Shown piece by piece: positions 34,225 through 44,814 of a stretch of 64,000 bases of DNA (position 1 is its first letter; every line of letters starts with the position of its first letter). A model generated the notes under the pieces. It did no database searches and was not told the DNA's origin. It saw nothing but the letters and a program-made list of their open reading frames with translations. The stretch comes from Niastella yeongjuensis. Lineage in GTDB: Bacteria > Bacteroidota > Bacteroidia > Chitinophagales > Chitinophagaceae. The stretch is taken from the NCBI RefSeq assembly GCF_900110245.1, contig NZ_FOCZ01000014.1, positions 115,387 to 179,386 on the forward strand, in the 5' to 3' direction. Made by a program: the position numbers and the translations under genes.

Positions 34225-35886
34225 TTATCTGCCGCGACGCAAGTTCGGGTGCGGAGCGGGCACTGTGGTAGGACCTTCCTGACCAGTTCCGTCTTGCAGG
34301 TCTACAGTGTTGCAATCGCCACCGGCTTCACCATATTTGAAGATGAAACGGTCTTGGCTAATGCCTTCTTTATCAACCAGGTAGCTGATAACGGCATTCA
34401 CGCGATCCCAGCTTAACTGTTGTTCAGATTTGCTTGAAGAGCAATATCCTACTACAGCAATCTTACAATCAGGATTATTCTTGATTTGTGAAGCTGCTGA
34501 AGCCAGTAAAGCTTTAGCGTCGTTGCTTAATGTGATTGATTTTGCTTTGAAGGTAACGCTTGGTAAGTTGCCTATTTTGCATTTGTGGAGGCCACCTTCT
34601 TCAATGATCTTCATCAAAGAATCGCAGCATGCAGGAGGAGGACATTTACCTACACCATCAGCGTCAACAGGTTGACATTGTGTTGGTGTAACCAGTTCCT
34701 TGTCTTTGTAGTCAGGAACACCGTCACCATCAGTATCGCGGCTAACACCATGGCTGTCAACAGGAGCGCCGGCAGGTGTGTTAGGCTCTTGATCGAATTG
34801 GTCAGTGATACCATCGCCATCAGCATCATCCAATACTGGTTTGGGGAGCTTCATGTGACGTGGTTTGTTAACCTCGTTGTAAGCGTAATCCAAAGGATTC
34901 AGCCACCACAAAGGTTCAACTGATTTGTTACCGATTGCCATGTTAATACCTAAAGACAGGAAGTTATAGGTATCGTAGTCTCTTGATTGAGCGGTAGCAG
35001 CACCGGTAATGCTGTTGTCGTTTTCCTGGAACTGTTGACCGTCTAACAGGTCAGTTTTAGGAATAGTCAGCTTGTCTTCGATAGCCAGGCTGAATTTCTT
35101 GTTCAGTTTGAATTGAACGCCAGCACCAACATTGAAGATAACGCGGAAAGGCTTTTTGAACAATGTAGGTTGACCAGGATCGCGTTGACCTTCTGTTTCA
35201 TAACTACCGTCCAATTTATCTTTCAGCGCTTTCTTGATGTCTTTTCTGTCTTTGTAAGAAAACTGATTGCCTAAAAATTGGTTATACACATCGTCAAACT
35301 CAGCAGTATAAGGAGTGCTGCCGTTCAGGGCATCAATCTTAGTATCGTAGATCATACCACCTAAACCACCGAACGCATATACATTGAAGCTGCTTTTCGC
35401 TTTATGAAAGCGAATGTTAGTCAAGGTAACAACGCCCTGTAAGCTCAGGTCGTACACATTCGTTTTATAGTTATAAAACACATGACTACCAGGAGCATAG
35501 GCTGACCACGCTGGATTTTTTGTGAAATTTTGCGAAGGTTGGAAGTTCAAACCTTTGGTAGTTCCAAAACCTGCCTGTGCTCTTAATGAAAATACATAAC
35601 CCAGAGCTTTACGGGCATGTATTGCAGCACCGATACCGGGAAAACGGTTACGAACGTCTCCGGAAATGCCAAACGCACCTACCTGTAAGCCCAGCTCCCA
35701 TTGGTTGCGGGGTTTGGCAGGATAGGGATAATTGTTTGCCATGAACTCAGTGTGCTGAGGCAGTCTCTTGGAAGGTATAACAGAAGAATCCTGTACGTCG
35801 TACGTACCACCCAATTGTGCTTGGGAGGCAGCAGATGCCAACAGGAACGTTAAGCTTAGAATACTTACGTACTTTTTGCTTGCCAT
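34225..35886 (-). CDS. OmpA-family outer-membrane protein with thrombospondin type 3 repeats
   Basis: The 553-residue protein has a signal peptide (ending ASAASQAQ), an N-terminal eight-strand-like barrel region to about residue 340, calcium-binding TSP3 repeats (DDADGDGITDQFDQ, DTDGDGVPDYKDKE, about 350-410), a Cys pair (PPACCDS), and a C-terminal peptidoglycan-binding OmpA domain (DAKALLASAASQIKNNPDCK; WDRVNAVISYLVDKEGISQDR). It anchors the outer membrane to the wall. The Cys-rich linker (KCPPPACCDSLM ... CKIG) is common in Bacteroidota versions. Its well-formed promoter and terminator imply high expression as a single gene. Confidence 0.92.
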   Translation of the reverse strand: MASKKYVSILSLTFLLASAASQAQLGGTYDVQDSSVIPSKRLPQHTEFMANNYPYPAKPRNQWELGLQVGAFGISGDVRNRFPGIGAAIHARKALGYVFSLRAQAGFGTTKGLNFQPSQNFTKNPAWSAYAPGSHVFYNYKTNVYDLSLQGVVTLTNIRFHKAKSSFNVYAFGGLGGMIYDTKIDALNGSTPYTAEFDDVYNQFLGNQFSYKDRKDIKKALKDKLDGSYETEGQRDPGQPTLFKKPFRVIFNVGAGVQFKLNKKFSLAIEDKLTIPKTDLLDGQQFQENDNSITGAATAQSRDYDTYNFLSLGINMAIGNKSVEPLWWLNPLDYAYNEVNKPRHMKLPKPVLDDADGDGITDQFDQEPNTPAGAPVDSHGVSRDTDGDGVPDYKDKELVTPTQCQPVDADGVGKCPPPACCDSLMKIIEEGGLHKCKIGNLPSVTFKAKSITLSNDAKALLASAASQIKNNPDCKIAVVGYCSSSKSEQQLSWDRVNAVISYLVDKEGISQDRFIFKYGEAGGDCNTVDLQDGTGQEGPTTVPAPHPNLRRGR

Positions 35887-35934
35887 AACTAAATTTTATG
35901 TGAAGGATTAAGTAACCAGAACTCAGAATCTGTG

Positions 35935-35965
35935 CAAAAATATTAATTGACAGCTAACTACCAAA
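35935..35965 (-). promoter_or_regulatory. Promoter of the OmpA-family gene (TTTG-N19-TATTTTTG)
   Basis: On the minus strand TTTG (35962-35965), 19 nt, TATTTTTG (35935-35942) matches the Bacteroidota consensus exactly. The predicted leader is about 42 nt. Confidence 0.8.
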
Positions 35966-36091
35966 TTTTTTTCCCCAACACAATGTGCATTATCTTGCTG
36001 TTTTTCACACAGTAAGATCATTACAGAGCAAATTAAATGCCTCTTACGGTTATACATTAATAAATAGTAATTTGCTCCTCTTAAATTTCAC

Positions 36092-37054
36092 ATGAAATTA
36101 TCACTAGCAATATTACGAGAAGAATTACCCGAATTTGAAAAGCAATTCCATGAGGCAGTAAAGAGCCAGGTGCCGCTTCTGAACAGGATTATGAGGTTTA
36201 TTGTGAAAAGGAAAGGTAAGCAATTACGCCCCATGTTTGTACTCCTTTCAGCCAAGCTGTGCGGGCCTGTTAACGATACCACTTACCGGGCTGCTTCGCT
36301 AGTAGAATTACTACATTCGGCTACCCTGGTACATGATGATGTGGTGGACGAATCGCTGGAACGTAGGGGATTTTTCTCTACATATGCGCTGTGGAAAAGT
36401 AAGGTATCGGTTTTGGTAGGCGACTATCTCCTGGCCAAAGGTATGCTCCTTTCCCTCGATCACGACGACTACCGCATTCTGAAATTATTATCAAATGCGA
36501 TACGGGCTATGAGTGAGGGAGAATTGCTGCAAATGGAGAAAGCGCGCACCCTCAATTTTGAAGAAGCTACCTATTTCGAGATCATTAAAGGTAAAACTGC
36601 CTCCCTGCTGGCTTCGGCCTGCGCCTCCGGCGCCTGGAGTACCACCCAGGATGAAGCCATTACGGAAAAAATGCGTTTGTTTGGCGAAAAAGTAGGGATG
36701 GCATTCCAGATAAAAGACGACCTGTTCGATTATGGCAATGAAGCAGTAGGAAAACCTACCGGCAACGACATCCGCGAAAAGAAACTCACCCTGCCTTTAA
36801 TATATACCCTGCAACATGCCGACCCCGCCACCCGCAGGAAACTGATATATATTATCAAAAATCAAAATAAAGACCCCCAAAAGGTACAGGAAGTCATTAA
36901 CGTAGTGAAACAAACCGGCGGCATTAGTTATACTGAGAAAAAAATGTTTAGCTTCAGGGATGAAGCGCTGGCCATATTACACGAATTCGACAACGTGGAA
37001 ATACGAAACGGCCTCGAAGAACTGGTACGGTATACTACAGACAGAAAATATTAA
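36092..37054 (+). CDS. Polyprenyl diphosphate synthase (long-chain, IspB-like)
   Basis: The 320-residue enzyme has the first aspartate-rich motif DDVVDE (residues 82-87, after LVH), GDYLLAKGM, and the second motif KDDLFDYG (about 207-214), plus GKPTGNDIREKKLTLPLI. These define trans-type all-E prenyl synthases; length and context fit octaprenyl/heptaprenyl diphosphate synthesis for menaquinone side chains, though chain length cannot be read with certainty. It is divergent from the OmpA gene and lies 60 nt before recJ. Confidence 0.93.
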   Translation: MKLSLAILREELPEFEKQFHEAVKSQVPLLNRIMRFIVKRKGKQLRPMFVLLSAKLCGPVNDTTYRAASLVELLHSATLVHDDVVDESLERRGFFSTYALWKSKVSVLVGDYLLAKGMLLSLDHDDYRILKLLSNAIRAMSEGELLQMEKARTLNFEEATYFEIIKGKTASLLASACASGAWSTTQDEAITEKMRLFGEKVGMAFQIKDDLFDYGNEAVGKPTGNDIREKKLTLPLIYTLQHADPATRRKLIYIIKNQNKDPQKVQEVINVVKQTGGISYTEKKMFSFRDEALAILHEFDNVEIRNGLEELVRYTTDRKY

Positions 37055-37114
37055 GGCAAAAGATAACAAGGCTCAAGGCTCAAGCCCTTGCGGCTTGAAA
37101 CCTGGGATTTTTTT

Positions 37115-38851
37115 ATGTTACAAAAGAGATGGAACATACTGACGGCAGATGAAGATAAAGTGCAGCAATTGTATGCCAGCCTTAAAATACATCCTGTTCT
37201 TTGTAAAGTACTCGCGCAACGATACCTGAATGATTTCGATAAAGCCAAACAGTTTTTTCGCCCCCAGCTTACCGACCTTCACAACCCTTCGTTGATGAAG
37301 GATATGGATAAAGCCGTTGCCCGGATAAGCACGGCCTTTGATCAGCAGGAAAAAATACTGGTTTTTGGCGACTATGATGTGGACGGCACCACGGCTGTAT
37401 CGTGTATGCTGCGCTTTTTACAGAAGGTGTACAAACAAGACAAAGTCGACTTTTACATACCCCACCGCTACCGGGAAGGATATGGCGTATCGAAGAAAGG
37501 GATCGACTTTGCCATTGAGCATGGATTCACCCTTATCATTTCGCTGGACTGTGGCATTAAATCAGTTGATCTTATAAAATATGCCCGGGAAAACGGCATC
37601 GATTTTATCGTATGCGACCACCACATGCCCGATGACCTGCTGCCCCCGGCAGTAGCCATATTAAACCCCAAACAAAAAGATTGCGAATACCCTTATAAAG
37701 AATTGTGCGGCTGCGGCGTGGGTTTTAAACTGATCACCGCCCTGGCCCGCCATCTGCAGCTCGATGACTCAGCCTCATTTGAATACCTCGACCTGGTAGC
37801 TACTGCCATTGCCGCGGATATTGTACCCATGACGGGTGAGAATCGGGTGCTGGCCTTTTACGGATTAAAAAAAGCCAATGAAAACCCCAATTACGGGATC
37901 CTGGCCTTAAAGGAACTGAGCGGTGTACAAAAAGAACTGTTTATAAACAGCCTGGTGTTCATGATAGCCCCGCGGGTTAACGCCGCCGGGCGTATGGATG
38001 ATGCCCGCAAGGCCGTACAAATGTTTATTGCCAATACCCCCCTTGAGGCCAAACATTATGCAGAACAATTACATTTAGACAATACCGAGCGCAAGGAAGC
38101 AGATAAAAATATTACGGAAGAAGCTCTGGCTATTATCGAGAATGATGGCTTGCTGCAAGGCCGTAAATCAACCGTTGTATTTCAATCACACTGGCATAAA
38201 GGCGTTGTAGGTATTGTAGCCTCCCGCCTTATAGATTATTACTATCGCCCCACTATTGTACTTACACAAAGTGGTGAATATGTGGCCGGCTCTGCCAGAA
38301 GCGTGGCAGGCTTTAATGTGTACGAAGCCATTCATCAGTGTAAGGACCTGTTGTTGGGTTATGGCGGCCATTTTTATGCAGCAGGTATGACGCTGGCCCT
38401 GGATAAAGTAGAAGCCTTTCGCGACAGGTTTGAAGAAGTAGTGGCAGCCACTATTACACCAGAATTACTGGTGCCTGAAATAATCATCGATGCAGAGGTG
38501 GAGTTCAAAGATCTTAAGCAGCCCTTTTATAATATCATTCATCAAATGGAGCCCTTTGGCCCCGAGAACATGCGGCCGTTGTTTGTTGTGCGCAATGTTA
38601 CCGACTCAGGCTATTCACGCATTGTAAAAGAACAACATATCAAGTTCTCCCTGCGTCAGGATAACATCCTGTTTAATGGCATTGGCTTTGGCATGGCCAA
38701 AAAATTCCATTTGCTTGAATCTAAAAAACCGGTGGACGTTGTATTTACATTGGACGAGAATGAATGGAACAATGAAAAACACTTACAGTTGCGTGTTATA
38801 GATTTTAGACTGACAGAAGACAACACCATTGCACAAAAAGCTGTATCTTGA
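37115..38851 (+). CDS. recJ: Single-stranded-DNA-specific exonuclease RecJ
   Basis: The 578-residue protein has the DHH phosphoesterase motifs FGDYDVDGTTA (about residue 80), CDHHMPDDLLP (about 168), and the DHHA1 region (HWHKGVVGIVASRL; GYGGHFYAAGMTL) followed by an OB domain. RecJ degrades single-stranded DNA 5' to 3' in recombination and mismatch repair. ATG at 37115 (MLQKRWNI) is preferred to one nine codons upstream, which lies in a repeat-like spacer (AAGGCTCAAGGCTCAAG). Confidence 0.95.
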   Translation: MLQKRWNILTADEDKVQQLYASLKIHPVLCKVLAQRYLNDFDKAKQFFRPQLTDLHNPSLMKDMDKAVARISTAFDQQEKILVFGDYDVDGTTAVSCMLRFLQKVYKQDKVDFYIPHRYREGYGVSKKGIDFAIEHGFTLIISLDCGIKSVDLIKYARENGIDFIVCDHHMPDDLLPPAVAILNPKQKDCEYPYKELCGCGVGFKLITALARHLQLDDSASFEYLDLVATAIAADIVPMTGENRVLAFYGLKKANENPNYGILALKELSGVQKELFINSLVFMIAPRVNAAGRMDDARKAVQMFIANTPLEAKHYAEQLHLDNTERKEADKNITEEALAIIENDGLLQGRKSTVVFQSHWHKGVVGIVASRLIDYYYRPTIVLTQSGEYVAGSARSVAGFNVYEAIHQCKDLLLGYGGHFYAAGMTLALDKVEAFRDRFEEVVAATITPELLVPEIIIDAEVEFKDLKQPFYNIIHQMEPFGPENMRPLFVVRNVTDSGYSRIVKEQHIKFSLRQDNILFNGIGFGMAKKFHLLESKKPVDVVFTLDENEWNNEKHLQLRVIDFRLTEDNTIAQKAVS

Positions 38852-39007
38852 TCACGACAATTGCCAGGCCCGCCAGGTTATCAATTTATGAACATTCGTT
38901 TGCATTTAACCTGTTTTGCTGTACTTTAACCTGTCAATTAACAGTAAACCGCTTTAACAATCCATCCCAGGAAAAGGTTTAGCTTTTAAAATTTTATGGT
39001 ACAATAA

Positions 39008-39015
39008 TACTTTCG
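39008..39015 (+). promoter_or_regulatory. Possible -7 box of the AraC gene (TACTTTCG)
   Basis: One mismatch from TAnnTTTG, 87 nt before the AraC-family ATG. The region 38852-39102 (251 nt) otherwise shows no gene. Confidence 0.35.
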
Positions 39016-39102
39016 ACGGTAGGAGTTTGCCATTATTATAATATTTTTACTATCCACCCGTAGCGTAGGGTTGGTTTTCACCGCTACCAATGTTGTGATT
39101 GT

Positions 39103-39999
39103 ATGAAAAATAACCAGGCACTGATACCTATTTATGACATGGCCGCTTGTATACCAGGCACCAATTTCATTATTAAAAAAACCGAAGGTAATTCTGTACC
39201 ATCCTATATGGCCATTCCTCATCGTCATGCTGATTACAAGATCAGTTTTTTGCAGGAAGGCGAAGTTACACACTATACCGACTTTGAAAAATTCACTATA
39301 AAGGCGCCCGCATTATTAATGCTGGCTCCCGATCAGGTGCATCAGCAAACAGGGAACTCCTATTATAAGATGATGCATATCTCCTTCAACAAAGAATTTC
39401 TGCTAACTGAAACACAGGGTGTTCTTGCCTGTTGGGAATGTATGTTCAGCCAGGTGGTATTACCTGTAATGAATGTTGAACAAATGCAGGAGATATCTGT
39501 ATACATCGACCTAATGTACCAGGAGTTTAAAGACGATAAGCCACAAAAAGGCCTTATTCTCAAGAACCTGCTCAATGCCTTTATTATTTGTGCCGGCCGC
39601 CTGGTAAATTGTAAAAATGAAACAACTGAGGTGGCACCTGCTCCTGTAGTTACCATGGACTACTCACAAAACCGCATAGTACGTCAATTCAAATCACTCA
39701 TCGATGAAAACTTTGTAAATGCTACCCAGGTAACGCAATACGCCGATATGTTATATGTAACGCCCGGCCATTTGAATGACCTGATAAAAACTGTCACCGG
39801 TAAAACAGCTAAACAAATTATCGACGAAAGAAGGATCCTTGAAGCCAAACGCTTATTATTCTGGGGCGAACATTCGGTAAAAGAAATTGCCGGACGTTTG
39901 AACTTTGAAGACGATGCCTATTTCAACCGCTTTTTTAAAAAACATACTGGTAACACCCCCGCCCTGTTTCAAAGGACAATCCGGGAAAAGTACAATTAA
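39103..39999 (+). CDS. AraC-family transcriptional regulator
   Basis: The 298-residue protein has an N-terminal cupin-like sensing domain (PHRHADYKISFLQEGEVTHY, LAPDQVHQ) and a C-terminal double helix-turn-helix (ATQVTQYADMLYVTPGHLND and VKEIAGRLNFEDDAYFNRFF, residues about 205-290). It lies upstream of and on the same strand as the RND efflux genes, with a 290-nt gap, so it is a candidate regulator of them; a small-molecule inducer is likely but unknown. Confidence 0.9.
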   Translation: MKNNQALIPIYDMAACIPGTNFIIKKTEGNSVPSYMAIPHRHADYKISFLQEGEVTHYTDFEKFTIKAPALLMLAPDQVHQQTGNSYYKMMHISFNKEFLLTETQGVLACWECMFSQVVLPVMNVEQMQEISVYIDLMYQEFKDDKPQKGLILKNLLNAFIICAGRLVNCKNETTEVAPAPVVTMDYSQNRIVRQFKSLIDENFVNATQVTQYADMLYVTPGHLNDLIKTVTGKTAKQIIDERRILEAKRLLFWGEHSVKEIAGRLNFEDDAYFNRFFKKHTGNTPALFQRTIREKYN

Positions 40000-40291
40000 T
40001 CCCCCAATAAGGTAAACTAAGAAAGTCACAATCATTACTACTTTTACGGGATGATTTTAATGGGCAGGTTATATTGATAAAAGTTTAGCATTATCCAACA
40101 GCATGGCAACAGCTACCTGTTAATACAGCAATCTACAACACTTAATAATTCTCCGGAAACCTGGAATCGTTTCTCGTACCTGACGCCAACTGATCCCGGT
40201 ATACTGCTACCATCTGAACCTGCGCAGAGCGCTATTGCGCGCCGTGGCCTCATGCAATAACGACTTGCTTGTCCTTAACGATTTTTTTTGT

Positions 40292-41488
40292 ATGTCTATT
40301 AAACCAAGTATGATGAAACCTTTGGATATCAAACAGTACAACAGCTGGGTAAAGTTACTAACAGCAATCAGTGTTGCAACAGTTTTATATAGCTGCGCTA
40401 ATAGCTCTGCTACACCTGGAATGCCACAGCAACCCCCACCAGCATTACCGGTAGTACCAGTAACTACCGCCAATGCTACCACTTTCCGTGAATATCCTGC
40501 TTCACTGGAAGGTAAAGTGAACGTAGAGATCAGACCTCAGGTAGAAGGTTATCTTGAACAGATTTTTGTAGATGAAGGCGCCTATGTAAAAATTGGCCAG
40601 CCCCTCTTTAAAATCGATCCACGCACTTATAATGAGTCATTGAACAACGCGAAATCGACCTTACTCGCTGCTCAGGCCAACGTATCAAAAGCCCAGGTGG
40701 AAATTGACCGCCTGACGCCACTGGTTGAGCACAATGTGATCTCCGATGTTCAGCTCAAAACAGCCAAAGCCGCTTACGACGCTAATGTAGCTGCCGTTAA
40801 ACAAGCGGAGGCTGCAGTAGCCAACGCACAGATCAACGTCGGTTACACGTTAGTGAAAGCAAGCGCTAATGGTTACATCGGCCGTATTCCCAGCAAAAAA
40901 GGTGCTCTTGTTGGTAAAGACGATGTACTGACCGTACTTTCAGACATCAGTGAAATGTATGCTTACTTTTCATTGAGCGAACCCGACTTCCTTTCTTTTA
41001 AAAACCAGTTTGCTGGTAACAGCATTGAAGAAAAAGTAAAGCATGTACCAGCAGTTGAACTGGCCCTGGCCGACAACAGCATATTTGGTTCAAAAGGAAG
41101 GATCAGCACTGTAGAAGGACAATTCGACAAAACAACCGGCGCCATCAGTTTCCGCGCTACCTTCCCTAACCCTGGTGGTATCCTCCGCACGGGTAATACC
41201 GGAAAGGTTCGCATTCCGCAACAATTTACCGATGCGATGATCGTGCCTATCGAATCTACCTTCGAAGTGCAGGACAAAGTATTTGTTTTCACTGTAGGTG
41301 ACAGCAATAAAGTGGCCAGCAAGCCCATCACTGTTACAGGTAAAACAACTAACTATTACTTTGTTAAGGATGGTGTGAAAGCAGGTGACAAGATCGTATT
41401 TGCCGGAGCTGGAAACCTGCAGGATGGTGTTGCGATAGTACCGCAGCCAATTTCGGCCGACAGCTTGCTGAAAGCGAAACCTCTATAA
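40292..41488 (+). CDS. RND efflux periplasmic adaptor (membrane fusion lipoprotein)
   Basis: The protein of about 398 residues has a lipoprotein-like signal (WVKLLTAISVATVLYSC), a proline-rich tether (GMPQQPPPALPVVPVTT), the biotinyl-lipoyl halves (VNVEIRPQVEGYLEQIFVDE ... GYTLVKASANGYIGRIPSKK), an alpha-helical hairpin rich in Ala/Val (residues about 110-175) and a beta-barrel end. It bridges the inner-membrane pump to the outer-membrane channel. The start is uncertain: ATG at 40292, 40310 or 40313 all fit; an upstream codon at 40235 seems unlikely. Preceding spacer 40000-40291 shows no gene or clear promoter. Confidence 0.9.
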   Translation: MSIKPSMMKPLDIKQYNSWVKLLTAISVATVLYSCANSSATPGMPQQPPPALPVVPVTTANATTFREYPASLEGKVNVEIRPQVEGYLEQIFVDEGAYVKIGQPLFKIDPRTYNESLNNAKSTLLAAQANVSKAQVEIDRLTPLVEHNVISDVQLKTAKAAYDANVAAVKQAEAAVANAQINVGYTLVKASANGYIGRIPSKKGALVGKDDVLTVLSDISEMYAYFSLSEPDFLSFKNQFAGNSIEEKVKHVPAVELALADNSIFGSKGRISTVEGQFDKTTGAISFRATFPNPGGILRTGNTGKVRIPQQFTDAMIVPIESTFEVQDKVFVFTVGDSNKVASKPITVTGKTTNYYFVKDGVKAGDKIVFAGAGNLQDGVAIVPQPISADSLLKAKPL

Positions 41489-41637
41489 TTCACGAAGCAG
41501 GAAGTAAGACGACGTAGGAAAGTCAGAGTTTACCTACTTTGACTACAGGGAGTCCTTGTGCCTGATGTTACCAATCTTACCTCCTGTTTCCTGCCTTTGC
41601 CGCAGAAATAAGACTTCAATTTCAAAAAAATTCCCTC

Positions 41638-44600
41638 ATGTTAAAAAGATTTATTGAAAGACCGGTCCTATCAACGGTTGTATCAATCATACTGCTTTTG
41701 CTAGGCGGGCTGTCGTTATTCACGCTGCCTGTAACACTGTTCCCTGATATTGCGCCACCAAGCGTACAGGTAACAGCACTGTACCCAGGCGCCAACGCCG
41801 AAGTAGTAGCACGTTCCGTTGCCACTCCGCTCGAAGAAGCCATCAATGGTGTGGAGAACATGACTTACATGACCTCCAACTCCAGTAACGATGGTAGTAT
41901 GACACTGACTGTATACTTCAAACAGGGCACCAACCCCGATATCGCTTCTGTAAACGTACAGAACCGCGTATCGAAGGCGGTAAATCAGGTGCCTTCAGAA
42001 GTGGTACAGGCAGGTATCAGCACCCAGAAAGTACAGAACAGTATCATCATGTTCGTGGCGCTCAGCAGCGACAACAAAGACAAATACGATGAACTGTTTA
42101 TCGAAAACTATATCAGGATCAACCTTATTCCCGAGGTACAACGTGTACCCGGTGTGGGTCAGGCCCAGGTATTTGGTACCAAAGATTACTCTATGCGTAT
42201 CTGGCTGCAGCCCGATCGCCTGGCAGCCAATAACCTGTCGCCCCAGGATGTGTTGAATGCAGTTAAAGATCAAAACCTCGAAGCCGCTCCCGGCCGTTTA
42301 GGTCAAAGCAGCGCCGAAGTGTTTGAGTATGTATTGAAATACAAAGGAAAGTCGAACCAGGGTGAAGATTATGAGAACATGATCATCAAGTCAAATCCCG
42401 ATGGCTCTATGCTGCGCCTGAAAGATGTGGCCCGCGTTCAGTTCGGTTCTTATACCTACTCAACCAATGCCCGTCTGGATGGCACACCGGTATCGGGTTT
42501 CGCGGTATTCCAAACTGCGGGTTCCAATGCCAACGACATCCTGACCGAAGTAGAAAGACTGTTGAAGAACTTTGAAAAGACACTTCCAAAAGGTCTTAAA
42601 ACTACTGTAATGTACAACTCCAAGGAGTTCCTCGATGCCTCTATCGATCAGGTACGGGAAACCCTGGTGATTGCCTTTATACTGGTGTTCATTGTTGTGT
42701 TTATCTTCCTGCAGGACTTCCGCTCAACCCTGATCCCTGCTATTGCCGTTCCGGTGGCTATTATCGGTACGTTCTTCTTCATGCAGTTGTTTGGCTTTAC
42801 CATCAACCTGCTTACCCTGTTTGCCCTTGTACTGGCCATTGGGGTGGTGGTGGATGACGCCATTGTGGTAGTGGAAGCGGTGCACTCGAAAATGGAGCGG
42901 ACCAACCTGCCGGCAAAAGCCGCAACGGTTCAGTCAATGAGTGAGATCTCCGGCGCCATCATCTCCATTACGCTGGTAATGGCGGCGGTGTTCATCCCGG
43001 TAGGCTTTATGCAAGGCCCTGCGGGTGTGTTCTATCGCCAGTTCGCCTTTACCCTGGCCATTGCGATCCTTATTTCGGCTGTAAACGCCCTTACCCTGAG
43101 CCCTGCCTTGTGTGCCCTGTTCCTGAAGAATGAGCACGCAGGCGAAGGTGGCGGTGAACACCATGGCCGTAAAAGAGGTTTCATGGGTCGCTTTTATGCC
43201 GGCTTCAACGCCGCGTTCAATGGAATGACCAACAGATATGTACGCAGCCTGAAATTCCTGGTACGTCGTAAATGGATCGCCATAGTTGCACTGATAGCAA
43301 TTACTGCCGGCGCGTTCTATATGACAAAAACAACCCCTACAGGCTTTATTCCAACAGAAGACCAGGGTTTCGTACTGTTTGCTGTTAACACGCCTCCCGG
43401 TAGCTCACTGGAGCGTACGCACCACGCTACTATGCAAATTGACAGCATCATTAAAGCAGACCCTGCTTATAATCACCTGTATGTGATCGATGGTTTGAAC
43501 TTCCTGAGCAATGCAAACGCTTCGCCGTATGCAGCAGGTTTCATGCGTTTGAAAGATTATAAAGAGAGAGGAGCCGTTAAAGACCCCGACAAGATCGCAG
43601 GTGGCCTTATCGGGAAAGTAAGCCAGGTTAAAGGTGCCAACGCCTTCTTCTTCAACTTCCCTACCGTACAGGGTTTTGGTAATGCAAGTGGTTTTGAGTT
43701 CATGTTGCAGGACCGTACCAACGGCCCGCTCAGTAAACTGGGTGGAACCGCCTGGCAGTTCATTGGCGCTTTAATGCAACGGAAAGAGATCGGATTTGCC
43801 TTTACCACCTTTGCAGCTGGTAACCCGCAATTCACCATAGAAGTAGATAATCAGAAAGCAAAACAGCTGGGTGTATCTATCAGCGAGCTGATGCAAACCC
43901 TGGGCATCTATTACGGAAGTAGCTTCGTTACTGACTTTAACCGGTTTGGTAAATACTACCGCGTAATGGCGCAGGCCGATGCCCCCTTCCGTTCCGATAT
44001 CAATTCAATTGATGGAATATATATAAAGAACAACCGGGGCGAAATGGTACCAGCCAAAACACTGGTAACCCTGAAAAGAGTATACGGTCCTGAAACCGTT
44101 ACCCGCAACAACCTGTTCAACGCAGTTACCATCAACGGTTCACCCAAACCCGGCTTCAGTACCGGTGATGCCATCAGGGCTATTGAAGAAACAGCCAAAA
44201 CAGCATTGCCAAGAGGATACCAGGTTGAATTTACCGGTGTAACCCGCGAGGAAATTAAAACAGGTAACCAGCAGATCTTCATCTTCCTGTTGAGTATCCT
44301 GTTCGTTTACTTCCTGCTGGCAGCACAATATGAAAGTTACATCCTGCCTCTGTCGGTTATCTTAACCATACCTACAGGTGTATTAGGAGTATTTGCCTTT
44401 ATTGGTTTTGCAGGTATCGAAAACAACATCTATGTGCAGATCGGTTTGATCATGCTGGTAGGTTTGTTGGCAAAGAACGCGATCCTGATCACGGAGTTTG
44501 CTGTACAACGCAGAAGAAATGGAATGGGACTGATAGATGCGGCCCTCGAAGCCTCCAGGCTCCGGTTACGCCCCATCCTCATGACCTCCTTCGCCTTCAT

Positions 44601-44802
44601 CGTAGGTCTGTTGCCGCTGGTATGGACGCATGGCGCTTCTGCACTCGGTAACCACTCTATTGGTATGAGTGCTATTGGTGGTATGCTTACCGGTGTAATA
44701 CTGGGTGTGTTCCTCATTCCGGTTCTGTTTGTGATATTCCAGGCATTGCAGGAGAAAGTAACAGGCCGTCCGGGCATGAAAGAGATCAAACTCGGCGAAT
44801 AA
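41638..44802 (+). CDS. RND efflux inner-membrane transporter (HAE1/AcrB family)
   Basis: The 1,054-residue pump has the AcrB-type layout: N-terminal helix (IERPVLSTVVSIILLLL), two large periplasmic loops, and twelve membrane helices. TM4 carries the proton-relay Asp pair (GVVVDDAIVVVE, about residue 405) and TM10 has the relay lysine (GLLAKNAILITEF). GFIPTEDQGFV after TM7 is typical. It exports hydrophobic compounds using the proton gradient. It lies 149 nt after the adaptor gene and 78 nt before the outer-membrane factor, with a strong hairpin in that second gap. Confidence 0.96.
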   Translation: MLKRFIERPVLSTVVSIILLLLGGLSLFTLPVTLFPDIAPPSVQVTALYPGANAEVVARSVATPLEEAINGVENMTYMTSNSSNDGSMTLTVYFKQGTNPDIASVNVQNRVSKAVNQVPSEVVQAGISTQKVQNSIIMFVALSSDNKDKYDELFIENYIRINLIPEVQRVPGVGQAQVFGTKDYSMRIWLQPDRLAANNLSPQDVLNAVKDQNLEAAPGRLGQSSAEVFEYVLKYKGKSNQGEDYENMIIKSNPDGSMLRLKDVARVQFGSYTYSTNARLDGTPVSGFAVFQTAGSNANDILTEVERLLKNFEKTLPKGLKTTVMYNSKEFLDASIDQVRETLVIAFILVFIVVFIFLQDFRSTLIPAIAVPVAIIGTFFFMQLFGFTINLLTLFALVLAIGVVVDDAIVVVEAVHSKMERTNLPAKAATVQSMSEISGAIISITLVMAAVFIPVGFMQGPAGVFYRQFAFTLAIAILISAVNALTLSPALCALFLKNEHAGEGGGEHHGRKRGFMGRFYAGFNAAFNGMTNRYVRSLKFLVRRKWIAIVALIAITAGAFYMTKTTPTGFIPTEDQGFVLFAVNTPPGSSLERTHHATMQIDSIIKADPAYNHLYVIDGLNFLSNANASPYAAGFMRLKDYKERGAVKDPDKIAGGLIGKVSQVKGANAFFFNFPTVQGFGNASGFEFMLQDRTNGPLSKLGGTAWQFIGALMQRKEIGFAFTTFAAGNPQFTIEVDNQKAKQLGVSISELMQTLGIYYGSSFVTDFNRFGKYYRVMAQADAPFRSDINSIDGIYIKNNRGEMVPAKTLVTLKRVYGPETVTRNNLFNAVTINGSPKPGFSTGDAIRAIEETAKTALPRGYQVEFTGVTREEIKTGNQQIFIFLLSILFVYFLLAAQYESYILPLSVILTIPTGVLGVFAFIGFAGIENNIYVQIGLIMLVGLLAKNAILITEFAVQRRRNGMGLIDAALEASRLRLRPILMTSFAFIVGLLPLVWTHGASALGNHSIGMSAIGGMLTGVILGVFLIPVLFVIFQALQEKVTGRPGMKEIKLGE

Positions 44803-44814
44803 TAAATCATTCAT

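Noticed and set aside
41497..41595. Large imperfect inverted repeat between adaptor and pump genes
   Set aside because: The arms (GCAGGAA, GTAAGA) are interrupted by a six-base bulge and lie 65 nt apart; not convincing as a structure without conservation data.
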